A DNA stretch of 64,000 bases from Fusibacter_C sp942493125 (GTDB taxonomy: Bacteria > Bacillota > Clostridia > Peptostreptococcales > Acidaminobacteraceae), in NCBI GenBank assembly GCA_942493125.1, contig OW818667.1, positions 1,116,001 through 1,180,000 on the forward strand, given 5' to 3'. The number at the start of each line of letters is the position of its first letter. Positions within the stretch are counted from its first letter, which is position 1. The position numbers and the translations under genes are program-made. This document shows positions 32,912 through 41,271 of the stretch, one piece after another. The notes beneath the pieces were generated by a model, which was given only the letters and a program-made list of their open reading frames with translations, was not told where the DNA came from and did no database searches.

Positions 32912-34027
32912 GTGTCGACACTATTTGCTTTAGATTTATTTTCGATGATATCACTTCTCTTCACCATCAGTCTTGCTAAGCGCCACATTATTCAAAACAG
33001 AAAAAACACTTACTATATAGTAGCTGCATATATGACGATCGCCTTGCTGATATTGGAAATTCTTGCAAACCTGATCATCATTCCTTGTGACGCCGATTAT
33101 ATCATCCTGCATAAACTCATCAACAGTTTAGGGTTTACTTTAAGTCCAGCTGTGCCTTATGTGTTTTTAAAATTCATTGGAACAACCGATGACCGATATG
33201 GCAGTCGAACGTTATGGATTGTCCCATTAGCCATCAATACGCTTTTAAGTTTATCAAGTTATTGGACTGGTTTGATTTTTAGCATCGATGCACTCAATCA
33301 TTATATTCGCGGCAGTGTATTTTTTATGCCGACGACTGTAAGCATGCTTTACTATGGCATCGTCATCTATGAAATCCTCAAAAATCGGGCTAAAGTCGCA
33401 AGGCCAGATACACTGATTCTCTTTCTGATATTTTTACTCCCAGTTGTTTGTACTATCATTCAAATCGCTTTTCCTCACCTACTTTTGATATGGCCAAGTG
33501 TCGCATTAAGTCTTCTCCTTTATTATGTTTATTCATTAGAATTGCAATACGATTACGATATTCAGTCTCAAATCAAGAATCGCACAGCTTTTGACAAAGA
33601 AATGGCGCAATGTGCCTCTAATACCGATGTTATGATATTTGTCTTTGACCTTAACAATCTAAAAAAGATAAACGACACGTTTGGACACAGTGAAGGCGAC
33701 AAACTTATCAAATCAACTGCAACGATTCTAAATACATGTTTCGCGAATGTGGGGGATGCATTCCGAATAGGTGGCGATGAATTTAGTGTCATATGCCCCA
33801 ATTTAAATGATGATGCCGCAGATGCATTGCTAATCACGCTTAAGCACTTGATAGATCTACACAATCAAACCGCGACACACATGCTTGAATTGGCGCAAGG
33901 GTATGCTCACTACGATGTTCATTCTAGCGAAACAATCTATGCCACTTTATCGAGAGCGGATGATGCCATGTATGCGCATAAAGCCTATTATAAAGCTATG
34001 TTTGAACGCAGAGCCTCCGATCATTAA
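32912..34027 (+). CDS. Membrane diguanylate cyclase (GGDEF)
   Basis: This 371-residue protein has seven or so membrane helices in residues 1-210, in the pattern of an N-terminal 7TM sensor. A GGDEF domain follows (about 220-371) with an intact active site RIGGDEFSV (about 285) and FDLNNLKKINDTFGHSEGD. It should make cyclic di-GMP at the membrane in response to an unknown ligand. No inhibitory RxxD site is obvious. The start is GTG 32912 behind AAGGTGG. Its stop codon lies just inside a strong terminator. Confidence 0.9.
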   Translation: MSTLFALDLFSMISLLFTISLAKRHIIQNRKNTYYIVAAYMTIALLILEILANLIIIPCDADYIILHKLINSLGFTLSPAVPYVFLKFIGTTDDRYGSRTLWIVPLAINTLLSLSSYWTGLIFSIDALNHYIRGSVFFMPTTVSMLYYGIVIYEILKNRAKVARPDTLILFLIFLLPVVCTIIQIAFPHLLLIWPSVALSLLLYYVYSLELQYDYDIQSQIKNRTAFDKEMAQCASNTDVMIFVFDLNNLKKINDTFGHSEGDKLIKSTATILNTCFANVGDAFRIGGDEFSVICPNLNDDAADALLITLKHLIDLHNQTATHMLELAQGYAHYDVHSSETIYATLSRADDAMYAHKAYYKAMFERRASDH

Positions 34028-34051
34028 CAAATGATCGAGGTTCTTTTTTTT
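34014..34051 (+). terminator. Terminator of the GGDEF gene
   Basis: CCTCCGATCATT (34014-34025) pairs with AATGATCGAGG (34030-34040), followed by a long T-run. The stop codon lies in the loop. Confidence 0.88.
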
Positions 34052-34150
34052 ATCATGCCGTTTAGATGTGGCAAACCATAGGGAAATCATTCTTTTTCCT
34101 ATGAAATATGATACTATAAAATTAAAAAACTGATTAAGGAGGCCTTGATC

Positions 34151-34858
34151 GTGACGCAAGGGACTAAACGCATTTTTATCGCAGACGATGAAAAAAACAT
34201 TCGAGAACTCATCCATTCTTTTTTGAAAAATGCAGGTTATGAGGTAGAGGCTTTTGAAACAGGTGATGCCTTATTTGAAGCCTTCACAAAAGACCCTCCT
34301 GATCTGATTGTACTCGATATCATGATGCCAGGTACGGATGGCTTGATGTTGTGTACAAAAATTAGGGCGCTTTCTGTTGTGCCGATCATTATCGTATCGG
34401 CACGAGATAGTGAACTGGATCGAATCACAGGCATTACCATTGGCAGCGATGATTACCTCGTCAAGCCTTTCTCACCAATAGAGCTCGTCGTAAGAATCAA
34501 TGCCCAGTTCAGACGGCTAGAATATAACCAAAGTATCAATCGATCGGATTTAAACGATCTGAAATTTGGGCAAATGACAATCAATCAAAAAACGCGAACC
34601 GTCAAAGAGAATGATAAACTATTAGACATTTCTCCAACGGAATATGAGTTTTTAAGGTATTTGTTTCTCAATCAAGACCGTGCCGTTTCAAGAGAAGAAC
34701 TACTCAAGCACGTTTGGCAATTCGAGACACAAGTGGATACACGTGCTACAGACGACGTTGTCAAACGGTTAAGAAAAAAGCTGGCTGTGACACAAGTAAA
34801 AATTGAAGCGGTGTGGGGCTTCGGATTCAAATTGGAGATGGCAGATGAAGCAAAATAA
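34151..34858 (+). CDS. OmpR/PhoB-family response regulator
   Basis: This 235-residue regulator has a receiver domain (about 5-120, acidic IADDEKN, Asp in LIVLDIMMPGTDG, Lys in DYLVKPFSP). A winged-helix DNA-binding domain follows (about 130-232): LDISPTEYEFLRYLFLNQD, VSREELLKHVW, DDVVKRLRKKL and VWGFGFKLE. GTG 34151 is chosen with AAGGAGG 8 bases upstream; TTG 34145 would start inside that spacing. It overlaps the kinase gene by 14 bases and precedes two permease genes, its probable targets. Confidence 0.93.
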   Translation: MTQGTKRIFIADDEKNIRELIHSFLKNAGYEVEAFETGDALFEAFTKDPPDLIVLDIMMPGTDGLMLCTKIRALSVVPIIIVSARDSELDRITGITIGSDDYLVKPFSPIELVVRINAQFRRLEYNQSINRSDLNDLKFGQMTINQKTRTVKENDKLLDISPTEYEFLRYLFLNQDRAVSREELLKHVWQFETQVDTRATDDVVKRLRKKLAVTQVKIEAVWGFGFKLEMADEAK

Positions 34859-36266
34859 AAAGTCAATTTCAATTCAAGATAAAATCGTCAGAAAATACTT
34901 GATCGTCATTTTGTCGATGTCACTCATCGTCCTTGTGATATTCAATCTCTCAATGCGATTTTATATCAATAAAACCGCTCAAAATGAAATCGCAGAGAAC
35001 AGAGAGACAGTTAAGGTTCTGTTGAAAGATGCACTGAAGGACATCAAGGATTCTGAAACGATATTGCCAAAAGCTAGAGAATTCGCGAAAGCCATCAATC
35101 AATCTTTTAAGTTGACTCAACTTACTTCTGAAAGTGAAATTGCGCTGATCAATGCCACCGGTGAGGTTCTACTCCCAAGAGAAGCGGACATGTCACAGCT
35201 GATGCGAACCATAACGACTGACATTTCAAACAAACTTGCGCGTGGTATCAAAAGTGAGACCTTCCACATCACTTTTGAAAACAAACGCTATTTGGCGAGT
35301 TTTGAGGCATATAACGATGCGGCGATAAACAATCGGTCACAGTATTTAGCGATTGTCACCTCTCAAACTTCAGCGACTTTGCTTTTGAGACGTACCAACT
35401 TCATACTCATTACTGTCGTCATATTTACGGCACTACTTGGTACGCTTTTGTTTAAGAAGCTTGCAAAAGACATTACAAGTCCGATAGGCGCCATTTCAGA
35501 TTACGCAAAATCAATTGCTTCAGGTGATTTTAAGACGATGTCAATTCATGATGATACACAGGAGATCGTTGCACTGTGTCATGACTTGAATGCCATGAGT
35601 CAAAGCCTAAGGCAAGCTGACCAAGTGAAAGTTGACTTTTTACAGAATTTTTCGCATGACCTCAGAACGCCTTTGATGTCTATACAAGGATATGCAGAAG
35701 GCATCGCAACTGGCGTGTTTCCAGAAGCGACAAAACCTGCAGCGATCATCGCGAGCGAAAGCCTCCGTTTGAAGCATCTCGTCGATCAACTCATCACGCT
35801 TTCAAGACTAGATATGTCAAAATTGCCCGTAACTGGCGCGCCTGTCCATCTACATGATTTCTTTACGTTACTCATGTCTAGATACGATGGTCTTGCCACC
35901 AAAGATGCAAAAAAAATAATCTTGAACTGCCCAAAAGAATTGACAATCTCCTCAGATGAAGACTTATTAGAAAAACTATTCGGCAACTTACTCAGCAATG
36001 CCATACGATTTGCAAATGCGTATGTGGTGATCGATGTAAATCTAGATATTGGAACCACCCTTGTAATCAAAATCCAAGATGATGGCCCTGGGATCGCGGA
36101 ATCAGCTCTGCCTCACTTATTTGACCGCTTTTACAAAGGCGATAACGGCAACTTTGGACTTGGCTTGGCCATTGCCAAGACCTCCGCTGGACTGTTGGGA
36201 TTTAAGCTAAAGGCTGAAAACCATTCACTTGGCTCAATTTTCACCGCTTCCAAACCACTAATATGA
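34845..36266 (+). CDS. Sensor histidine kinase
   Basis: This 473-residue membrane kinase has TM1 (about 16-38) and an extracytoplasmic domain of about 145 residues. TM2 (about 186-206), HAMP (to about 255), HisKA with FSHDLRTPLMSIQGY (His about 270) and an HATPase domain (NLLSNAIRFA, DDGPGIAESALPHLFDRF, GLGLAIAKTSAGL) follow. The ATG at 34845 overlaps the end of the regulator gene, so the pair is translationally coupled. The signal is unknown; the sensor region has no recognised motif. Confidence 0.93.
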   Translation: MKQNKKSISIQDKIVRKYLIVILSMSLIVLVIFNLSMRFYINKTAQNEIAENRETVKVLLKDALKDIKDSETILPKAREFAKAINQSFKLTQLTSESEIALINATGEVLLPREADMSQLMRTITTDISNKLARGIKSETFHITFENKRYLASFEAYNDAAINNRSQYLAIVTSQTSATLLLRRTNFILITVVIFTALLGTLLFKKLAKDITSPIGAISDYAKSIASGDFKTMSIHDDTQEIVALCHDLNAMSQSLRQADQVKVDFLQNFSHDLRTPLMSIQGYAEGIATGVFPEATKPAAIIASESLRLKHLVDQLITLSRLDMSKLPVTGAPVHLHDFFTLLMSRYDGLATKDAKKIILNCPKELTISSDEDLLEKLFGNLLSNAIRFANAYVVIDVNLDIGTTLVIKIQDDGPGIAESALPHLFDRFYKGDNGNFGLGLAIAKTSAGLLGFKLKAENHSLGSIFTASKPLI

Positions 36267-36317
36267 TGTGCTATATGTGACCAAAGCACACAAAAGTCCT
36301 ATTAGGCGCTACTCTTA

Positions 36318-36346
36318 TTGACATTGCATCCAAATATCAGTAGTAT
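36318..36346 (+). promoter_or_regulatory. Promoter of the split-permease genes
   Basis: TTGACA (36318-36323), a 17-base spacer and TAGTAT (36341-36346) lie 25 bases upstream of the first permease gene. The permeases can thus be transcribed apart from the two-component genes. GTGCT and AGCAC form an inverted pair just upstream, near 36270-36293. Confidence 0.65.
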
Positions 36347-36370
36347 GGTTTTGAAACGGTGGAGGACAAA

Positions 36371-36850
36371 ATGACAACGTACTTATTTTATGGCATCGCA
36401 TCTACATTGCTACTCGCTTCTTGGCTTAAAGATAAAAACCGAACGAAAAAGGCACTTAAGATTGCCCTGCGTTCCTTTAACAAACTACTGCCCTCGATGA
36501 TTCCCATCATGATAGGACTTGGACTTTTGCTTGCCGTTTTGAGTCCTGATACGATCAGTGCCATTTTGGGCAACAAATCTGGCATTTGGGGTGTCGTATT
36601 TGGTATCATTATAGGTTCCATCGCCTTTATGCCTAGTTTTATCGCCTTTCCTCTTGGTGCAACGCTACTTGAACACGGCGCTGGTTATCCGCAAATAGCG
36701 GGTTTCATATCAAGTTTAATGGCTGTTGGCTTTGTGTCGATTGGATTGGAAATCAAGTACTTTGGTTTAAAAGCTGCGGTTGTCAGAAATGCTACAGCTT
36801 TAGTCGCTTCAATCATATTCGCAACAATCATCTGGGGGGTCATGGCATGA
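36371..36850 (+). CDS. Permease-like membrane protein, N-terminal half-size subunit
   Basis: This 159-residue protein has about five membrane helices. The glycine-rich AILGNKSGIWGVVFGIIIGS motif is typical of the predicted permease family PF03773 (YraQ/ArsP-like), normally a 300-350 residue protein. Here the fold seems divided between this gene and the next, both with their own start and ribosome site (GGAGG five bases before ATG 36371). The substrate is unknown. The ATG of the next gene overlaps its stop (ATGA). Confidence 0.75.
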   Translation: MTTYLFYGIASTLLLASWLKDKNRTKKALKIALRSFNKLLPSMIPIMIGLGLLLAVLSPDTISAILGNKSGIWGVVFGIIIGSIAFMPSFIAFPLGATLLEHGAGYPQIAGFISSLMAVGFVSIGLEIKYFGLKAAVVRNATALVASIIFATIIWGVMA

Positions 36851-37386
36851 AGCAAATTAAATTATACTCTTGGGCAATAATCATGACGGCTCTTTTAGCT
36901 GTGATGGTCATCTTCTCGCGTAACCTCGGCATAAAGGCATTCAATTTGACCCTTTCTAACTTTGTAAATATGTTCAGTGTTTTACCACCCATCATGATTC
37001 TTATCGGTCTGCTTGATGTTTGGGTACCAAAAGAAGTGATGATACGACTAATGGGCGAAAAAAGTGGCTTAATTGGCGTTCTCATCGCATTTTTACTTGG
37101 TTCACTAGCGGCAGGTCCGCTCTATGCTGCCTTTCCGATTGCAGCGATACTCATAAAAAAGAAAGCGCACTTGACGTACGTTATATTTTTTCTCGGCGTT
37201 TGGTCGACGGCAAAATTGCCGATGATCTTATTTGAATACACTTCCTTTGGTGGGAAATTCACCTTGATTCACAACATATCCAACCTAATCGTCTTTTTTA
37301 TAGGTGCTGTGCTAATAGAAAAGACTTTTTCTAAAAAGTCAAAAGAAGAAATTGTACGCTTATCGTCTGAGATGATTCAGGATTAG
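36847..37386 (+). CDS. Permease-like membrane protein, C-terminal half-size subunit
   Basis: This 179-residue protein has about five membrane helices and a second copy of the permease motif, MGEKSGLIGVLIAFLLGSLAAGP. FPIAAILIKKKAHLTYVIFFLGVWSTAKLPM follows. The internal motif in both proteins (LGNKSGIWGV, MGEKSGLIGV) indicates they are related halves that probably pair in the membrane. It ends in a short cytoplasmic basic/acidic tail. No terminator is obvious before the next gene. Confidence 0.75.
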   Translation: MKQIKLYSWAIIMTALLAVMVIFSRNLGIKAFNLTLSNFVNMFSVLPPIMILIGLLDVWVPKEVMIRLMGEKSGLIGVLIAFLLGSLAAGPLYAAFPIAAILIKKKAHLTYVIFFLGVWSTAKLPMILFEYTSFGGKFTLIHNISNLIVFFIGAVLIEKTFSKKSKEEIVRLSSEMIQD

Positions 37387-37497
37387 ATGCATATGTATAA
37401 AAATATGACTATTTTGTAATTTAAGTATGGTCTCAAATGCAAATACGAGGTAAACTAGAAATAGAACATCCTAATACAGATAAGACAGGAGGCACTT

Positions 37498-37905
37498 ATG
37501 ATTAAACTGCTTGTTGGAAAGCCAGGTGAAGGTAAGACGAAAGATATGATCGCCAAGTCAAATGCCGCAGTTGGCACATGCAAAGGCAACATCGTATTCA
37601 TCGGAGAATCAAATGAGAGCATTCTTGAAATCCACCACGACGTACGTTATATCAATATATCTGAATTTCCAATCAATTCGTCAGACGAGCTCATCGCATT
37701 TTTACACGGTCTCGTCAGCAGCAATTACGACATTGAATGCATTTTCCTTGATGGCGTATTCAACTTATTTATCATGACACCAAGAGAACTATGTGAATGG
37801 CTCACTAAAGTTGAAGTGCTTTCTGAAAAACATAACGTCAAGTTTGAAATAAGCATCAGTATTTCTGAAGAAATTCCAGAATGCTTTAAGCCCTATTTAT
37901 CATAA
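37498..37905 (+). CDS. Small P-loop protein of unknown role
   Basis: This 135-residue protein begins with a perfect Walker A loop, LLVGKPGEGKTKDM (about 4-17). A Walker-B-like strand CIFLDGVFNL (about 82-91) follows. It is much shorter than known ATPases with these motifs. Homologues are sometimes labelled PilT-like, but I see no twitching-motility feature. AGGAGG before ATG 37498 sets the start. It is a single gene with a strong terminator. Confidence 0.75.
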   Translation: MIKLLVGKPGEGKTKDMIAKSNAAVGTCKGNIVFIGESNESILEIHHDVRYINISEFPINSSDELIAFLHGLVSSNYDIECIFLDGVFNLFIMTPRELCEWLTKVEVLSEKHNVKFEISISISEEIPECFKPYLS

Positions 37906-37924
37906 GACTGCATGCTATAAACGC

Positions 37925-37972
37925 AAAAATGAGGTTAGGAATAAAATCCTATACCTCATTTTTTTGCGTTTT
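37925..37972. terminator. Bidirectional terminator, P-loop gene / LpdD-like gene
   Basis: AAAAATGAGGTTAGGA pairs with TCCTATACCTCATTTTT, with T-runs on both strands. The stop codon of the convergent gene lies in the stem. Confidence 0.85.
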
Positions 37973-38335
37973 TTCTATCAGATCACTGATAAGCGTCTCA
38001 ACATTTAAATTTAAAGTTTTTATATCCGATAGTGACGCCCTATCAATATGAAGACCTGCTGTCACCGTAACGTGACAGCCCCACGCTGTACTCAGCCTTT
38101 TGGCTGTGGTTTGGACGAGTTCATCCTCTTTATGGCCAGGGATACATATGACGCTGACACTTGCAGAGTTACTGCCATCACCTTTTAAGCTTTTCCTTGG
38201 AATTGCCACCGCTACAGCACCGATATGAGGTATTTCACCACCAGAGATTGTGACAGCGACATCACGCCCCATGAAAACAGCGTTTAAAGAAACTTCAAAT
38301 TTACCCTCTCCCGTTTTTAATGACAACACCTGCAT
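37949..38335 (-). CDS. LpdD-like (prenylated-flavin decarboxylase subunit D) protein
   Basis: This 128-residue protein has VTISGGEIPHIGAVAVAIPR (about 29-48) and WGCHVTVTAGLHIDRASLSDI (about 85-105). I recall the same two blocks in LpdD/ShdD, the small subunit of gallate and 4-hydroxybenzoate decarboxylases, which handles prenylated FMN. No UbiD- or UbiX-type gene is adjacent; instead it follows a Bce-type permease gene by 15 bases. It may act with a distant decarboxylase or have a separate role. AGGAGG before ATG 38335 sets the start. Confidence 0.75.
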   Translation of the reverse strand: MQVLSLKTGEGKFEVSLNAVFMGRDVAVTISGGEIPHIGAVAVAIPRKSLKGDGSNSASVSVICIPGHKEDELVQTTAKRLSTAWGCHVTVTAGLHIDRASLSDIKTLNLNVETLISDLIEKTQKNEV

Positions 38336-38349
38336 CTCGTCCTCCTAAT

Positions 38350-40326
38350 TTATTTGACAATTCTTAAATAAGCTCTTGCTGTAATAAAGTATACGATGAA
38401 ATAAATGATGGCAAATGCCAATATGATCCCCACAGTACATAAAAAGAATAGAGATACATTTACAAAGTTGAACACGGCAAGCAGCCTAGTTATAACCTCA
38501 AAGGCAAAACCAATATGGATAATGGCAAATACTAGCGGTAGGAAGAACACCATGACGATCTGCGTCCTAATCGACCTTTTAATCTCAGGCTCGCTCATAC
38601 CCACTTTTTGCATGATCTCAAAGCGCGTCTTATCATCATATCCCTCTGATATTTGTTTGTAGTAAATTATCATCACCGTCGCCATCAAGAACAGTGTGCC
38701 TAGAAATAAACCGATGAAAAACATCCCACCGTACAAGGTATAAAAGCTCTCTCTGGACATTAATCGGCTCTCCATATAGGCATCTGAGATGTTGTGTTCC
38801 ACGGTACTTGAAAGATCAAATTCAAAGTTCAAATAGTCGCTTTCAGATAGTCCACTTTCGCTTAGGCTGCTCGTGTCGAACATCGTCACGTATGATATCT
38901 CAGAATCTTCACCTGGTAACAAGCTGGTATATAGTGAAACTGGATCATTTACGATGAGAATGTAATCCTTAGACATGGGAATTTTCTTCTTCTCAATATC
39001 AGCAAAGGTATCAAGTTCTTTTACGATTCTAAATGTATTCTCTCCAAGCGTAAGGTCCAATTTTCCATAATTCGCCGTATTGCTGAACAATAAAGCCTCA
39101 TCATCTTTTAATACAATAGCATCGCCGTAAATTTCATTGTAATCCGCAAGTGGCACCAATATAAAAAAGTAGTCACTAGATGTCATATTAAATGTTTTAT
39201 TGACTGTGAAGCGATTGTCTTCAAGTTTCGAAAAGATGCTCGTGAATCGATATCCCATCATGTCATCAATTTTAACATGGTGTTTTTTAGCCGTCTCATC
39301 AATCACTGTCTGTATGGCGCCAATATTAGGTTCACTCACATCGTATGTTCTGATCATCACGTCATTTGGATATCGCTCTTTTAGCACATCCCCAAGTCCA
39401 GCGTACATGGAGAACGTCGTTGAAAGGGTTACAAGTACAGCCGTACTGAGGATGCAGATATTTGATAGGCCAACGGCGTTTTGCTTCATCCGATAAATCA
39501 TACCTGACACAGAAGTGAAGTGATTGAGTTTATAGTAAAAGGATGTATTTTTCTTTAACAGCTTGAGTGCTGCAATACTCCCAGCTGTAAATAGTAAGTA
39601 GGTCCCTATCATGACCAGAATCACTGCAATAAAAAACATTTGAAGTGCTTGAAGTGGTGATTCAACAGTTTGAGCGATGTAGTAACCAAGCCCTAACGAG
39701 ATGATCCCCAGTAAAGTCATTAACCATTTTGTCTTTGGTTCGCGTTCGCCGACGTTTGAACCCTTCAATAGTTCAATCGGCTTGCTCAAGTGGATATGTC
39801 CCAAATTATAGATGAGCGTCACGATAAAGACAATGCCAAAGAAGAACGTCGTCAATGCGACACTGATAAGTGATAAATTAAATGCGAGAGGTACACTAAA
39901 AGCGAGAATCTTTAGCATCACGAGAAACATGAGCTTACTTAAGATCATACCACATACGATGCCCAGTCCAATACAAATCACAGACAGGATTGATGTTTCA
40001 AGAAACATCATGATGCCGAGATGGCGCTTGCCCATCCCTAAAATGTTATAAAGGCCGATTTCCTTTTTGCGACGTTTCATCAAAAAGCTGTTCGTGTAGA
40101 ATATGAAAATCGCTGAAAAGATACCGATGACCCAATTGCCAAAGGTTAAAATCAGCTTCAGGTCACCACCACCTGACATTTGATTGAGTGCAGGATTGGC
40201 CGATATGGCATGCATCATAAAAAATAAAGTGATGATTCCGATGTTCATGAGAATGTAAGGCATAAAAATGCGCCCATTTTTTTTGATATTGCTCACAGCA
40301 AGTTTGGGATAAAATAGCTTACTCAA
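38350..40326 (-). CDS. BceB-type ABC transporter permease
   Basis: This 658-residue permease has the ten-helix BceB/FtsX layout: four N-terminal helices, FtsX-like segments (GMGKRHLGIMMFLETSILSV), and an extracytoplasmic domain of about 220 residues between helices 7 and 8 (about 310-530). Three final helices follow. Such permeases remove antimicrobial peptides such as bacitracin from lipid II-cycle intermediates, and the large loop senses the drug. The start is TTG 40326 with GGAGGGG six bases upstream, overlapping the ATPase gene by 8 bases. The exact drug cannot be told from sequence. Confidence 0.9.
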   Translation of the reverse strand: MSKLFYPKLAVSNIKKNGRIFMPYILMNIGIITLFFMMHAISANPALNQMSGGGDLKLILTFGNWVIGIFSAIFIFYTNSFLMKRRKKEIGLYNILGMGKRHLGIMMFLETSILSVICIGLGIVCGMILSKLMFLVMLKILAFSVPLAFNLSLISVALTTFFFGIVFIVTLIYNLGHIHLSKPIELLKGSNVGEREPKTKWLMTLLGIISLGLGYYIAQTVESPLQALQMFFIAVILVMIGTYLLFTAGSIAALKLLKKNTSFYYKLNHFTSVSGMIYRMKQNAVGLSNICILSTAVLVTLSTTFSMYAGLGDVLKERYPNDVMIRTYDVSEPNIGAIQTVIDETAKKHHVKIDDMMGYRFTSIFSKLEDNRFTVNKTFNMTSSDYFFILVPLADYNEIYGDAIVLKDDEALLFSNTANYGKLDLTLGENTFRIVKELDTFADIEKKKIPMSKDYILIVNDPVSLYTSLLPGEDSEISYVTMFDTSSLSESGLSESDYLNFEFDLSSTVEHNISDAYMESRLMSRESFYTLYGGMFFIGLFLGTLFLMATVMIIYYKQISEGYDDKTRFEIMQKVGMSEPEIKRSIRTQIVMVFFLPLVFAIIHIGFAFEVITRLLAVFNFVNVSLFFLCTVGIILAFAIIYFIVYFITARAYLRIVK

Positions 40327-41086
40327 TCTGATCCCCTCCTGTTGTCAATACCGTCAATGTATCCGATATTTTTTGATACAGGGCATCATTTGACATCGAG
40401 CCTCTGTAGAGTTGATGAAACACTTCGCCATCTTTGATAAAGAGAACCCGATTCGCATGACTCGCAGCTTTTATACTATGTGTCACCATGAGAATCGTCT
40501 GACCATCATTGTTGATCTCGGTAAACATCTTAAGCAAGTGATCTGTCGATTTAGAGTCAAGTGCACCTGTCGGTTCGTCCGCTAATATGATTTCTGGTGC
40601 CGTAATTAGCGCTCTAGCCACTGCAGCCCTTTGTTTTTGTCCACCCGAAATCTCATAAGGAAACTTTGATAGGATATCCTCGATGCCAAGCTTTTTAGCA
40701 ATCGGCTTTAATTTCTGAGACATTTCAAGATAGCCCTTGCCAGACAATACGAGCGGTAAAAAGATATTATCTTGAATCGAAAAATTATCCAACAAGTTAA
40801 AGTCTTGAAATACGAAACCGAGATGGTCTCTTCTGAATCGAGATAGATCCCGTTCCTTGATCGCTGAAAAGGATTTGCCATTTAACAAGACTTCTCCACT
40901 TGTCGCTTTATCCAGCGAAGCGAGAATATTGAGAAGAGTGGTCTTACCTGATCCCGATTCTCCCATAATTGCAACGTATTCACCATTTTCCACTGAAAAT
41001 GAAACATTAGATAACGCCGTCACTTGGTTTCCACCAAAACGCGTCACATAAATTTTTTTTAGATTGTTAACTTCCAATAAAGCCAT
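40319..41086 (-). CDS. BceA-type ABC transporter ATP-binding protein
   Basis: This 255-residue ATPase is of the MacB/LolD/BceA group. It has Walker A GESGSGKTTLLN (about 39-50), the Q loop FVFQDFNLLDNFS, the signature ISGGQKQRAAVARALI, Walker B IILADEPTGALDS and the switch His in MVTHSIKAAS. It powers the adjacent permease. GGAGGG before ATG 41086 sets the start. It lies downstream of a palindromic operator and its own promoter, so the ABC pair can be induced apart from the regulatory genes. Confidence 0.93.
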   Translation of the reverse strand: MALLEVNNLKKIYVTRFGGNQVTALSNVSFSVENGEYVAIMGESGSGKTTLLNILASLDKATSGEVLLNGKSFSAIKERDLSRFRRDHLGFVFQDFNLLDNFSIQDNIFLPLVLSGKGYLEMSQKLKPIAKKLGIEDILSKFPYEISGGQKQRAAVARALITAPEIILADEPTGALDSKSTDHLLKMFTEINNDGQTILMVTHSIKAASHANRVLFIKDGEVFHQLYRGSMSNDALYQKISDTLTVLTTGGDQIE

Positions 41087-41125
41087 ATGCCCTCCAAGTC
41101 AGATGCTGTACCGCCGCACCTTTTC

Positions 41126-41154
41126 ATTATAGGTCTAGTTTAATAAAAAGCGAA
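41126..41154 (-). promoter_or_regulatory. Promoter of the Bce-type ABC genes
   Basis: On the minus strand TTCGCT (41154-41149), 17 bases and TATAAT (41131-41126) lie about 40 bases upstream of the ATPase start. The weak -35 is what one expects of a promoter that needs an activator. It overlaps the end of the hairpin at 41146-41189. Confidence 0.6.
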
Positions 41155-41189
41155 ATGCACTGCCATAATCTTGGCTTACATTTCGCTTT
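41146..41189 (-). terminator. Long hairpin between sensor kinase and ABC genes
   Basis: AAAAGCGAAATG pairs with CATTTCGCTTT, with an inner GCCA/TGGC stem, and TTTTTATT follows on the minus strand. It probably ends the regulatory transcript. Its base also carries the -35 of the ABC promoter. Confidence 0.65.
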
Positions 41190-41194
41190 GGTAG

Positions 41195-41210
41195 CTTACA
41201 GTTTTGTAAG
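41195..41210. promoter_or_regulatory. Palindromic operator for the Bce-type response regulator
   Basis: CTTACAGTTTTGTAAG is an inverted repeat of six bases with a 4-base centre. It is centred about 83 bases upstream of the predicted ABC transcription start. BceR-like regulators activate bceAB from such upstream inverted repeats. Binding by the adjacent regulator is inferred. Confidence 0.6.
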
Positions 41211-41271
41211 TTAGCAAATTTCACTCACAGTTTACTCGACGAAGCTGGGATTACGCGACATTAAGCGCTGT

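Noticed and set aside
36840..36850. Frameshift joining the two permease halves
   Set aside because: The second gene has its own ATG in an ATGA overlap and each half carries its own copy of the motif, so two genes are intended.
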